The notes: generated from the sequence alone by a model not told the origin. A stretch of DNA of 64,000 bases from Antedon mediterranea (GCF_964355755.1 NC_092670.1:10043201-10107200), one strand, 5' to 3'; shown: positions 43,747 to 55,544, numbered from the stretch's first letter. Made by a program: numbers and translations.

Positions 43747-44286
43747 AAGTTAAATTCATACAAAAAGAATTGATCAAAGTTTTGTTTTTTGCTGAAAGTG
43801 ATTTTTTGACGTTAAAAAATTCAAAGTTGAATTTTGTAGTAGTTTATTTGCTCTTTAATGTTTAATACTTTCACTTTACCTTGGAAAATACATTAGCTTT
43901 TATCTTGTGTTTCCTTATGTCACTAATTTCTTAGATCAAATCCAATATAATAAGATATATAATACTGTATGTAGGCCTACATTCATTGTAATTTTTTAAT
44001 TTTTAATCATTTCAAAACAAGATTCAATTTAAAAACTACAGCAAATATCCATTGAAAATACTCCTAAAACTACTAGAATATAATTAATTAGAATATCATT
44101 AATTAAAATATAGAAAATACTGATTTATGATTAGATATCAATTTGATTTTATTATTTAAAAAGCAATAATAATAATGTTACTATTATGTATGTATTAGCA
44201 TAGTTTTAAATAATACAATTAATATTGTTTATATTGTAAAAGAAACAAAGAAGAATTTAAATTATTAAATAATTACAGATTCTGAT
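43747..44286. repeat. Diverged copy of lectin 3' flanking DNA
   Basis: Matches 25,150-25,860 in patches: GCTGAAAGTGATTTTTTGAC, ACTTTCACTTTACCTTGGAA (43,867), CAATATAATAAGATATA, GATTTATGATTAGATATCAA. It sits immediately upstream (+ strand) of lectin exon 5 relics in the same relative order as at the intact gene. Confidence 0.75.
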
Positions 44287-44545
44287 TTGCTATGGTGGTC
44301 TTATAACCATCATCACTGTTGTCTTAAAAGATCAAAATAGTGATCTCAGTTGATGCCATTGCAATGAGCTGTACCTGGTGTCAGACAAGCCCATTCAGGT
44401 ATGAATCATGAACATTCTCTTATGGTGCTCTTTCAACCATCATCACTGTTGTCTTAAAAGATCAAAATAGCTATCCCAGTTGATGCCATTGTAATCAGCT
44501 GTACCTAGTGTGAGGCAAAGCCCATTCAGGTCTGAATCATGAACA
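44287..44545 (-). pseudogene. Two tandem relics of fibrinogen-domain lectin exon 5
   Basis: 44,410-44,545 and 44,287-44,409 both match the complement of exon 5: TTATGGTGCTCTTTCAACCA (stop and KRAP end), then GCTGTACCTAGTGTGAGGCA and GCCCATTCAGGTCTGAATCA, translating on the minus strand to fragments such as DSDLNGLCLTLGTAD. Both contain shifts and stops and lack the first half of the exon. This is evidence of a former second lectin gene. Confidence 0.8.
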
Positions 44546-44547
44546 TT

Positions 44548-44889
44548 GATTTGATTTGATTTGATTTATTCAATATCGGCTCATTACAATTACAACAGAA
44601 TACATAAAAAATATAATGAAACAAAAAGCCAGGATTGTCACAAGCGAACCCAATCACTGTTTAAAGACTTTCCTTTAACATAAATAAAATATAATATAAA
44701 TATAAAATAACTGACGAGAAAAAAAAAATTAATAAAAATCTAAGACATGTAAAAAAAAATACAGCAGGGACCAGGTAAAATCAAAAGAAATAGTGTTGGC
44801 GAAGACTAGTCTCGAATTCTCGAAACCTGCCAAGGAGAGTAAGCTCACTTAATTCAGAGGGAAGACCATTCCAAAGTTTACAGAATCTA
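44548..44889 (-). mobile_element. LINE 3' end with (ATCAA)n tail
   Basis: The minus strand reads FCKLWNGLPSELSELTLLGR near 44,880-44,815 (RT C-terminus, LWNxLP motif), a short 3' UTR, and ends in a TTGATTTGATTTGATTT pentanucleotide tail at 44,548-44,566. Confidence 0.7.
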
Positions 44890-44890
44890 G

Positions 44891-45463
44891 GGGCCTGTTT
44901 CTGCTGCAACTGCTCAAAATACGGTATAAAAATACGGTATAAAATACGGTATTTTTTATACCGTATTTTTTATTACCCCGTTTCTGCTAACAATACTTCT
45001 TGGGTGGTCGTGTTAAATTTCATCTTTTTTACCCAAATTGCCATTAATTTATTTGATCGATAATTAAAAGTCGCAATAAAGGAAGTTTTACGTCTCACTT
45101 TCAACAGCCTAGCCCTTGTGATAGAGATGTTGTGAGAGTACAGAAAACATCGTAATGGGGACAATTAATTCGTTCCCTCCCCGAGTTATTGTATTTTGCA
45201 ATGTTGTACTGCTTTCGCAGGCTCTTCAGCTTTGAGTTTACTTGCTTTGGAGACAAGTCTATTCCATACTCCTGCTTTATTTTTTTAGAAATGTCTTTAT
45301 AAATGTGGTTGTCCCTTTTATTACCTTTTAGTTGGCCAGACATTTTAGCTTCCCCACACACATTTATTTAGTAAAACTGTGACGTCTTCGCTCCACATTT
45401 TCGCCGAATATATCTATACACGTGTGTAAAGCAGCTGACAGCGACAGAAAATAAAAATATAAA
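44891..45463 (-). mobile_element. Inverted, truncated PIF/Harbinger-like copy at duplication junction
   Basis: Starts with the intact right TIR GGGCCTGTTTCTGCTGCAAC and its ATACGGTAT array, includes the Myb/SANT frame (45,101-45,361, minus), and stops within the region equivalent to about 23,980 of the first copy, exactly where the second copy of the 33-kb unit begins. The far TIR is missing. Confidence 0.85.
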
Positions 45464-46186
45464 TATATTATTCGTGACACTTGTGAATGCGGCATAGTTT
45501 GTTAATAGTTCAACCGTGGCGTACGGTCTAGTTTTTTTAATACTTTGTAATAATTTAGGTTATTGATAGATATAGACAGTATTAGTTTCAAGATTAATTT
45601 GATAATGAAAAAAATATTGAATTAGTGTATGAGAGGAATGACACTGACTACAAGCGATGATCGTAATAAGATGGTTATATCAAGATGTCATTAGGTAAAG
45701 TGTGACTGACTATCGACAGTCATCTAGATACAAAAGTCCTAGGTATAGGTGTAATAAGCATGGTGACGATTAAATTATACATTCACATAATATACAGCAT
45801 CTAATTTATCACATGTGGAGCCTGTATCATGTAAGGTTAAGTTAAAGGTTAGGTTACTACACTAAATACACATGTGATCTATTACCAAATATTCCTATGA
45901 TACTTTGGAAATAGATACAGTACCGAGAATCGGCTGGTATAGACCTACTAAGCCGAAAGAAAGTTTTCGTTAAATAACCATTTATGCTGTCTTTGATAAA
46001 AATAATATTTTTAAAATTCCAATAAATTTACGTCATGATAAATATAAAATCGTTGTATTATCGTCATTTGATTGGACGTGTGAAAATATCATTTTCATAA
46101 AAGGAAGCATAGATGGTTATTCTATATTTCTGGAATAAAAATTGCTATTTATTTAATACTTTTTACATGAATTTTTTTCCATTTAG

Positions 46187-46761
46187 TTTCATCGCTTTTA
46201 TCGATTCCAATTTCCATATTTTCAACGGTTATGGATTTCAACGGAAGACATTACTGTGTTGAAGAGTTCCACGAACAAGGGTTGTTAGCGCACTACATTT
46301 ACGTTGTGTTCAGTACCTACATAATCCCGCTCTCCGTCCTCGTTGTCTGCAACGTCAACATGTTGCGTCAACTGTGGAAGACGCGGGAACAGCTCCGAGA
46401 CACAACATTAAGCCTGCACTCGATACAACAACGAAAGAAAGTTACCAAGATGATACTGCTGGTTGTTGTCTTTTTCTTTATTTGTTGGTTACCGATACAC
46501 GTGATAAATCTGTGGCAAAGACTCGGTAATAGTATCAACAATAACTTGGCCATTTCAAAGCTCAGGATTTTTGCTCTGACACTGGCGTACAGTAACTCGT
46601 GCGTAAACCCATTTGTGTACGCGTTCATGGGCGAGAATTTTCGCGCGTGTTTTAGAAGAGCATTCCCGATGTGTACAAAAGTGAACCGAGTGAGGAATAG
46701 TAGTATGTTATTAAACAACAATCGGACAAGAGAAACACAGGTACAAAAGGACACGGTTTAA
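46187..46761 (+). pseudogene. KISS1R-like: Orphan GPCR exon 3 (second copy)
   Basis: Acceptor and full open frame preserved (TM4 end to stop), with CWLP and NPFVY intact. It differs from the first copy by one amino acid (N189 to H) and one silent change. The preceding DNA starts in intron 2, so exons 1 and 2, TM1-TM3 and the DRY motif are absent and no receptor can be made unless an upstream exon is spliced in. Under the haplotype-artefact reading this would instead be the other allele's exon 3. Confidence 0.9.
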
Positions 46762-47725
46762 GCTATAAGATCTTAATACCTTTCCATTTCACGGAATGAA
46801 ATACATCGTTTTAGAAGCAGGTTGAATACAAAAACAGCGACGTTTCCGTTCCAAATAGAATAAGCGTTGAATGCAGAGATTTATTATGTCCTTCCGTAAC
46901 CTGAGTACGGTACCATACTGAATAACGACAAGTCGATTTTAATACTTTTTAATATATATATATATATGTATATATTTAAAAAAATGGCAACTAATAATAA
47001 TATCTTAAACTATCATCAATTTCTTTCTGACGAAGGAATAGTGTTTGCAGGCTCATAGGCCTAATTCTTGCTGATTCTTCATTTTCGCTTATTTTATTTT
47101 GCATTACCATTGCGATCCAATAGTGGCCGTATTATATTCACACAATTGAGATATTTCCCTAGTGTTTAATAAAATTATTATCACAATATCACTTTATAAA
47201 ATTGTGTGTAACGTCTCTGTCTACGGGTGACATGTCAACCACAAAATCCCGTGATTACGTTTCTATAATATATTTTTCCTGACAACTATTAAAATGAACA
47301 AAGTGCACCTTTTATAACATTCTGATGACTAGCTGTTTGCAGTAGGCTCTACTTTTGAATGAGCGCACTTGAGTGGTGTTAAAGACTACAATACAGTATC
47401 TTTAACTTCAACATGTGCGTGCTCTAAGCGATCGCATTACACTGTTTGTGTCGGACAATTACTCCGCGAAAAATATGTACAGGCTGTACGCGCGCCCTCT
47501 CTGAGGAGGATACAGAAGGTATCAGGTCAAGTCAGGTAGGGCTGTTGGTCCCGGTCTGTCTGGGCCTACTTATAGAGGATAATTATAATAAAAGCAAAAT
47601 TACCTTATTCTTTTAGTTAGGTGGCCTTGCAATAACTCTAGGCTAGCATAGGCCTACTTTACTTAAGTAAGTTGTATATAGGCCTACACTATTCTAAGAG
47701 GGGAAGTAGGCCCTACGGTCGCGTC
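46762..47725. other. Spacer, second copy
   Basis: Matches 13,670-14,634 with small differences, including a longer TA microsatellite near 46,951. No gene. Confidence 0.6.
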
Positions 47726-48337
47726 TGAAATCGGTCGCGTTTGAAATCGGTCGCGATAAAATCAACTTCCGGTATTTTGTATGGCGCGCCGCTAGAGCTA
47801 TATTTAATTGATATTTTTTAGGAACTAGATTATTTATGTGGATATTTTTTACTTGGTTAATAAATATTTATTATCAATCATTAAATTATTTTTTTTAAAT
47901 ATTTCACAGGTCTCGGAGAAGGACTGCGTCTTTTCAAAATGGCCATTTCTAAAACACGTTTAAATATTATATTAGGCATTAATAGGCTATGGGGCATGCC
48001 CTTCTATCGTTTCATTTCGTGATCCCCTATCGGAGGGGAGAATAAAATTGCTATGACAATTATAACAAAAATATAGATAACCTTAAACTGGCCGGTCCCG
48101 CTTGTAAATTTTACGCGTCAACGAAATATGTTTGTTTTTATATGTATTTTATTGCGATGTAGAAGATTTGTGTAGGTCAGTACAGGTCGCACAATTGACC
48201 AATCAAAAAATTTGTCTTTTAACTCATGGAGCTGTGCAACAGTAACTGTCCAATCAGATTCCCTTACACAGCGGGATAGGCTACTAGACGATCGTAAACA
48301 AACATGTGTTGTTCTTCTGGAGCGCGGAGCAGGAAGA

Positions 48338-48660
48338 TGTCATCTTCTGATGATCAAAAACGTTGTTATTGACACAATACATCTAATTCTCGGACAATAT
48401 TAACATTCACAGAAACCAAATGGAAAACTTTTTTAATGTGTACAAAAAGTTGGTGCAATCTAAGCGGCAATCAAAAGGAGTTTTGTAGCCGCAAATCCTT
48501 TTGAAAATATTTAGAGGAGCTTACCAATACTTGTTACCAATTCCTGGCGACGCTGGATGTCATAAAATGATGCTATCAATATTTCACTGATTGTAGCAAA
48601 CAAAGGCGAGCAGTAAAATATGAAATAGAGGATGTTAATTCATCCAACAATGAAGAAGGT
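48338..48660 (+). pseudogene. Decayed first exon of TE-encoded gene
   Basis: ATG at 48,338 reads MSSSDDQKRCY then a TGA; a nearby frame reads LTFTETKWKTF (a phrase I associate with the N-terminal region of the same TE-borne family) and a donor-like AAG|GTAAAT near 48,660. Several stops and shifts. Weak on its own; placed here by its position upstream of the main exon in the same element. Confidence 0.4.
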
Positions 48661-49525
48661 AAATTCTATTTGTTTTAATGATAGGTCTAGCCTAGGCCCC
48701 TAGCTAGTAGGCCTAGTAATTAGTTCATATCATATCTGCCTTGCTAAAAAAAGCCTAGCTAGGTAGGTTGGCGGTGGGTAGTCTACAAAGTTTATTTTTT
48801 TAATATGTATTAAGCCTACGTAGAGTAGGCTAGGCCTAGTATATAATTTTTTTTAAATATCTGGGCCAACAAAAATGAACCCATAATTACAATATGAATT
48901 AGGCCTAGCTAGGGTGGCCCCAGTATTATTGTGTAGTGGACCTAGTTTGATGGTAGGCCTACCTCCATCTTGGGAAAAAACATTTGCATTTTATTATTCA
49001 ATGTGGTAATGCATGCAAACCTTGGCTTGGTAGCCTCAGGCAAGGAGAGAATAGACCAACCTGATGCTTTATGTTGTTATTTGAGACATATTATTTGAAT
49101 TATTGTACTGCAATATTAAATAGTGTATAGATGAACTGATTATATTATTATATTTATTACACAAACATTTAGAATCATAAATATTAATTAGTATTCTTTT
49201 TTTTTACTGAAGAATTTCAAGGATTAGAGTCAACAGAAGAGTCAACAGCAGAACCTGTTACTAAACGAAGGAGAGTTCTGCGATCACATGTAGCAATTAC
49301 ACAAACTGCATAAAAAATGCTGAACGAAGTCGAAGAGCAGCCATCGGCTCACAAACAATTAAAATACCAAAAGCCGAACAGCAAATTCCAGAACAGTTGA
49401 AAACATTTTTATCTGCATCTGCTAATCAAGTTCTTCTTTCAGATATGAAGCATGTGTGAAGCAGATCACCTCAAGGGAATAAATGTATTCATAACATCAT
49501 CATTATTATGCCATTCTATTTCAGA

Positions 49526-50141
49526 ATCAAATGGAAAAGTTTTAATCAAGAAGAGGCAGACACCAGAATGTTTCTGTATGCGAAGTATGCTGCACACCAT
49601 GGTGGTAAAGATATTGTTACAATCAGCCCTGACACTGATGATGTTTTTATTATTGGATTGGCATTTTGCAAAAGTCTGCATGGCTCTCACCTATATTTCA
49701 ATACTGGAAAAGATGCTAATCTCCGAACAATTCATCTGCAGGCTATTCAGGAACATATTGGAAATGATGTTTCAAATGCATTAATTAGACTACATTGCTT
49801 CACAGGATGCGATTCAGTCAGCGCTTTTTTTGGGAACGGTAAAGTGAAGGCAATGAAACTCGTAATGGAAAACTCTAATTTATGCATTCTTTTTATTGGG
49901 CAATTCTACCAGCGAACTTTCAGATGAATTACTTTGTGATCTAGAAACATTTGTATGTAGGCTGTATGGTCAGCAACCTGCTCTACACAGCATTCTCGAA
50001 TTGTCATCCTGGTCATGTAAAAAGTCAAAATGCAATGAAGGGGTTGCAAATGAAAAATGCTGTGTATCCTTAGGATTCTCTTGTACAGAATTATGCTCCT
50101 GCAAAAACTGTAACAATCTTCTTCATACATCAGATGTTTGA
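49526..50141 (+). pseudogene. TE-encoded protein with FEN1/PIN-like acidic motifs and Cys-rich tail (frameshifted)
   Basis: Follows an acceptor TTCTATTTCAG. Frame 1 reads NQEEADTRMFLYAKYAA, VTISPDTDDVFIIGL and LHCFTGCDSVSAFFGNGKVK; near 49,890 the frame shifts and continues as LSDELLCDLETFVCRLYG and a Cys-rich end CCVSLGFSCTELCSCKNCNN. A protein family with this EEADTR / SPDTD / TGCD-SAF-GKGK / LYG / Cys-tail order is widespread in invertebrate genomes. The order of acidic residues (EExD, DxD, GCD before a GxGK helix-hairpin-like turn) resembles FEN1/XPG-type PIN nucleases; that link is my inference. Broken by at least one shift, so not expressed intact. Confidence 0.65.
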
Positions 50142-50279
50142 AATTGATGGAGATGATAGCGATGATGAGGAAGAGGGAGATGAATTTGAGCAGGAAGAAC
50201 TTTTTAGTGTAGTTTAAGTGTAATTTATGGTTTACAAATGTTCATTTTACTTGGTCTACATGATTTTAATGTAATAGGC

Positions 50280-50895
50280 CTATAATATGTGAATTTAGGT
50301 TAAACTATTTTGTAACTTAACTATTTTGTAACGTAACGGATGAACCATGAGAAAGTATAAATAAAGAACCCATGAGATGATAAGCAATATTAAGACACAG
50401 GAGTATTATAAGAAACTTTCTACTTTGATGTTTACAATACATTAATATGCCTATAATATGTAAATTTATATTAAACTATTTTGTAACTTAACTATTTTGT
50501 AACGTAACGGATGAACCATGAGAAAGTATAAAATAAAAACCCATGAGATGATAAGCGATATTAAGACACAGGAGTATTATAAGAAACTTTCTACTTTAAT
50601 GTTTACATTTTTTTCTATAGTTTGGTGTACATGTAAATTTATATTAAACTGTTTTGTAACTTAACTACAGTATTTTGTAACGTAACGGATGAACCATGAG
50701 AAAGTATAAAATAAAGAACCCATGAGATGATAAGCAATATTAAGAAACAGGAGTATTATAAGAAACTTTGCTGTAATAATTTCATTTATTTGTTACTAAT
50801 TGATTATAATTCTATGTTATACATCTACAATGAAAACAATAATGCAACATTTGATTTATTACTAATTGATTATAATTCTATGTTATGCATCCAAT
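50280..50895. repeat. 171-173 bp tandem repeat, about three units, inside the TE
   Basis: Units begin TTAAACTATTTTGTAACTTA at about 50,300, 50,471 and 50,644 and include GTAACGTAACGGATGAACCA and CACAGGAGTATTATAAGAAA. They are followed by a 75-bp doublet (TACTAATTGATTATAATTCT) at about 50,795-50,895. Confidence 0.9.
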
Positions 50896-52591
50896 GAAAA
50901 CAAAAAGTTGCAATTATATAGGAGAGATAATATTAATAAATATTTTGTGACAGCATAGTCATGAATTATAAAGATTGAAAATGCATCTTCTTTTCAGTGT
51001 GCTTAAATAAATATTAATTAAGGTTTACTAACAGATACATTTCTTACAAGGACTACAATATTAATGTCAAAATTATGATAAAAATATTGCATGTTAAATG
51101 TGAAAGAAAGATACAGTATAAGTTATTCCAATGGAACGATTGTATTTTATCCAGTAATAACACTAACAGAAAATATACAAAATAGAGGGCGCTATTTCTA
51201 TGTATTTCTTTATGTTGAGAAATTCGATTTTTTTACACCTAAAATTACACTTATTGCGTAACTTTTGAAAGCGGGACCGGCTGAATTTGTGTTAATCTAA
51301 TTATTAACTATAAACTGTGTGAATATCTTCCTCCCCCCCGTTAGGAGATCACGAAATTCGTTTTCTAGGCCTCTTTTTGGCTCATGCCCCATAGCCTATA
51401 ATGTTATATTAGGCATATAATAATTTACCTCTATTTATATGTACTGTAATTAATATATTATTATATAGAGAATATACGTCTGTCGTGTCTTTTATTATGC
51501 AATGCAGCAAACAATTACGTAAAAGAGAACAATTTATTTAAAAACAATAATTTTTACAATATAGCCCGTAAAGCCAGCGTATCCATTTTTATACTTATGC
51601 ATACTGTGCCAGATTATATCATATCCATGTCGTACTATTCGATCACCTTATTTTATTTCTATTTTATTTCTATCCGTTATGTAGGATAATATTAAGTGTA
51701 TAATGATTATAGGTCTTTTGTTATTTAAACTTTGACCCTTGGCTTGTGTTATTTAATTAGTTGTTTTTTAAAAATTTTATTCATTGGACTTGATAATGAC
51801 TCCATGATGTAGTCGAAACATCGTTCTTTTTTTAAGCGTTATTTTTCTATTATGTATTTATATTGATTATTGTTGAGGCAAATCACGTGTATATTTTTAT
51901 TTCTAATGTTTCAAATAGTTTTTAGTAAAATGATCATTATATGCGGATGGTTAAAAGGCGAGTTACTGAAATAAACCCCCGAATAAGCCATATTGTGGAG
52001 ATGCGCCTTCTATGATCGTGCAGCTGTTTCCCCTAACAATACATTTTATTTGGCTGACGGGGTTTCCCCATTTTTAAAAAACATGCACTTGTTAGTGTTA
52101 AATCATGGACAAAACACGTACGATCGTTGTCCATGGCGAGGTAAAGATGACGTCTATTACGAATAACCATACGTTTAAAACGTCTATAGGCCTCCTGCAT
52201 GTGTTTTTGTGAAACGATCCAATGAGCTATAGATGCTCGACGCGATTATGAGATCATGTTCATTCATTCATTCATTCTTTATTTAGCCTCTAAAATCGAA
52301 ATATTAAAACGTAGGTAACAAAATCAAGACACGTGGAAATCTAAGGAGGCAAGGATAAGCAAAAGCAATTAAAATCGCTGTAGCTCACAGGCTTGCTTAT
52401 CCATAATAATTCCGAATAATACACTGTTTCTATAATTTGACAGTATGATTTATATATAATTTACGTATATACGTCGGCGATAGGCCTACTATAGATTTTA
52501 ATTTGAATATCTTTTATTTCTTCATTTATAATAATCATCCGGCTCGATCCATACAAAATAGCGCGACCGATTTCAAACGCGACTGATTTCA

Positions 52592-53059
52592 AAAGGCACT
52601 CTTTTTCGGGCCTCCGTCCCTCGTAACCTAAATTAAAACAGCATTACATTGTGAGACTCGGGCACTACCCATTATTGACCATTCAGCCATCTAACCGGAT
52701 TACAATGCATTGATATAAAACATTAGTACAATAGCCATAGAGGGCGCTATATAGGATCTACAGTACGACTAGGTGTAGAGAGGCAGACAGTTCGTATTTA
52801 GTAAAGGCCTACTTTATACCAGGGAGTTGTAACTCCCTGTCTATACTAGAGTGGTATAGGCTCACAAGTTTATTAATATTTGTTATATGTTTTTAATCAG
52901 ATTATTTTTTTATTTCTCTCATTTTTTTACAGCATAGTCAATGCATGGAGTAAAGGTCAATGGTTACACCATGCTATACATGACATCAAAATACATCTTT
53001 ATTATAATTAATTGAGGATCTTTTGTTAGTTGACGTATTATGACACGAAAGTTGTAAAG
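52592..53059. other. GTDC1 5' flank, copy 2
   Basis: Equivalent to 16,076-16,545, with the same GGGAGTTGTAACTCCC palindrome and upstream in-frame ATG (53,030). No promoter assigned. Confidence 0.5.
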
Positions 53060-53244
53060 ATGTCAAGGGTATTGTTGATTGAGGCGTTCTATGCTGGCTC
53101 CCACTCTCAGTTGATCGACACTCTTGAGAAAGGCCTAGAAGGATGCGCTGTCAAATACACTTTGCCAGGGAAGAAGTGGCATTGGAGAGCACGGACATCA
53201 GCTCTATATTTTTCCGAAGTAATTTCACCTAGCCAAGAATACAG
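53060..53244 (+). CDS. GTDC1: GTDC1 copy 2 exon A
   Basis: Same as the first copy except Glu at position 23 (TLEKGLE). Intact frame, donor ATACAG|GTTAAG. Confidence 0.88.
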
Positions 53245-54041
53245 GTTAAGAGTTGTGCATTATATTTTGACAGCAAAGGTCATAATCTTTATTTTTTTAT
53301 CAATACCCTTTCTGTTGTAATAACAGAGGTGCCAACTTCAAAAAGTAAAAATCGAGGAAACAATTTTGAAGATACCCAAACAATAAAGGTTACCATAAAA
53401 GTTGGAAAATATTCATCGGAATATAATAGAGGGCGCTATTAAAAACAATCATCAGCATTTGCATAATTAAAATATTTATTAAAATAGTATTGTATTTACC
53501 CTATATGCTATATGTAAAAGTACACCAGATATTCGCCTACCTGGGAAATTCTTTCCCACTTGGGGCAAATCCAATGTATATATATATATCCCGTATCAAT
53601 AATATAGTACTTGCTTATAATAGCCGTCTATATTGTCACCATGGCAAAACTGCCCTGATTTCAGGTTTCTCCCAACCATCTGCGCATGCCCCAGACGTCC
53701 ATATGTCATGCATACTAAATCAAGGCGCCCGTAGATGGTTGGTATGTTCAGGTCATTCATTCATTGGCCAGCCCCCTGGGGTCGATACTACAATATTAAA
53801 CAATGGATATGCCAGAGGTTACCGGACTCTGCAAACTGGGAAGATTTGTTACTAAAATCCAGTTTTACCTATATTTAACAAACAAGCTACTAGTAGAGTA
53901 GTAGTAACCTAAATATTAAATCATTCATTTAGATGTTTTTTCCATGTAATAATAATAATCTGGAGAAATTGTCCTTATTAGCAGGAAGTAAGAGATGACT
54001 CAAAATATCGGGGAACTGTAATAAACAATATTATTATACAG

Positions 54042-55150
54042 ATTATTACTTGACGAAGGTGTCCCACGCATTGATATTGTTGCACTGGACTATAGTCGTG
54101 CATTTGATTCCATTTCGCACTCTACAATGATTTCCAAACTGAAAAGAACCTATGGAATTGGTGGTTCCATGTTGCCTTGGTTGGAATCATTTTTAACTGA
54201 ACGTAAGCAACAAGTTGTTTTTAACGGAAAGATGTCCGGCAAGAGTTGCGTAATATCAGGGGTTCCTCAGGGGTCTGTGCTTGGACCCCTGTTATTTAAC
54301 ATATATGTTAATGATCTACATATGCACCTACGTGCAAAACCATATCAATATACAGAGACGACACTTGCATTGCTAAATGTATAATGACGGAGGAAGATAG
54401 TTTATCTCTGCAACAGGACATTGACACGATCTCCTGGTGGTCAGCACTTAATTCACTTTCCATTAACCCTAATAAATGTCAAGTGCTGTCATTGTCCAGA
54501 AAACGAGATCCCGTTGTTCCATCTTGCATTCTAAATGGACATGAACTCATGAACGTTAATGACATTACGTTACTTGGTGTGGTAATATCCCATAATTTGT
54601 CATGGGCACATCAGGTAGATAATGTAACTTTGAAATGCAATAGGATGTTAGGTTTTATACGATCAATTGCCACAGGTTGTTCTACATCTGTTTTACTTAA
54701 ACTTTATAAATGTCTTGTTCTTCCCCATATTCAATATTGCTCCCCTGTTTGGTATCCTTATCGTCAATGTCATATTAATAAGATAGAGAAAATTCAAAGA
54801 AGGGCAAGTCGATTTATCCTTCATCAACGAATCTTAGATCAGCCATATTCTGACCGATTAACTAGACTGAATTTGATGACAGCTGAATCAAATCGAGATT
54901 ATTTTACCGTTATTTTTGTTACAAATATATTGTATAAATTACAGAATAGTTTTATTTTAAATATGTTGACTATCAATTGTAGGCATTTGGATGTTCTAAC
55001 TTTTAAACATCTTGCATCCAAAACTGATAGGAAAGCATTGTATCCCAATCAGATTTATTCGTTTGTGGAATTCACTACCGGTCAATATTAAAGACGCCTT
55101 TGTATGCGGAAGTTGGGTACAATTTAAAAACATGTTAATGGACCACTTTA
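54042..55150 (+). mobile_element. Dead LINE RT fragment, second copy
   Basis: Duplicate of 17,530-18,640. It retains the motif A Asp (VALDYSRAFDSIS) lost in the first copy; the YADD box is destroyed in both (YTETT), so the LINE was dead before the copies separated. Confidence 0.9.
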
Positions 55151-55377
55151 AAAACACTATGCCTCTTTAATGTATATAATTATGGTATTAATATTACATA
55201 TTTACATTGTTTTATGTTTTAATGTATGCTTTGAGTGCTGGTGTGGCACGCCTTATGGCGACAGTGGTCCTTTGACCTCTTTTGCCACTCCTTGGCACAC
55301 TCAAAGTTTATGTATTGTTTTAATGTTGCTAAAATTGATAAAATAAAATTATTAACTGTTCACTTTTCTTCCCTTAG

Positions 55378-55544
55378 AATTTTGTTTACCAGTTCAGTAT
55401 TAAATTTAGCAGAGTTGGTAGCACTGCGACCTGATTTGTCTCGGCTGACCAAGATTGTTTACTTCCATGAAAACCAGCTGGTTTACCCTGTCCGAAAACA
55501 AAAAGACAGAGATTTTCAATATGGTTTAATCAAATAATAACATG
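55378..55544 (+). pseudogene. GTDC1: GTDC1 copy 2 exon B, frameshifted
   Basis: 167 nt against 168 in copy 1. The frame is intact through KDRDFQYG and then shifts (LIK, stop at 55,535-55,537). The lesion combines a one-base loss with a substitution outside any homopolymer, so it does not look like a simple base-caller error. Confidence 0.9.

Larger units (their letters stand above)
47983..51398 (+). mobile_element. 3.4-kb DNA element with TAGGCTATGGGGCATG TIRs and a decayed gene
   Basis: Absent from copy 1, where TTAGGCATAATGTT is continuous. Ends TAGGCTATGGGGCATG (left) and CATGCCCCATAGCCTA (right) are perfect 16-bp inverted repeats, with a further ATTTCGTGATC / GATCACGAAAT match inside. 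TAA on both sides suggests a 3-bp duplication, though one extra T on the left makes this uncertain. The interior holds a decayed gene (first exon near 48,338; main exon 49,526-50,141) and 171-bp tandem repeats. Superfamily unresolved; TIR + TWA TSD resembles Harbinger-type insertion. Confidence 0.8.
47726..52591. mobile_element. TGAAATCGGTCGCG-TIR element, copy 2, interrupted
   Basis: The same element as 14,635-16,075; its two halves (47,726-47,979 and 51,402-52,591) are separated by the 3.4-kb insertion. The right TIR has one change (CGACTGATTTCA). Confidence 0.7.
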
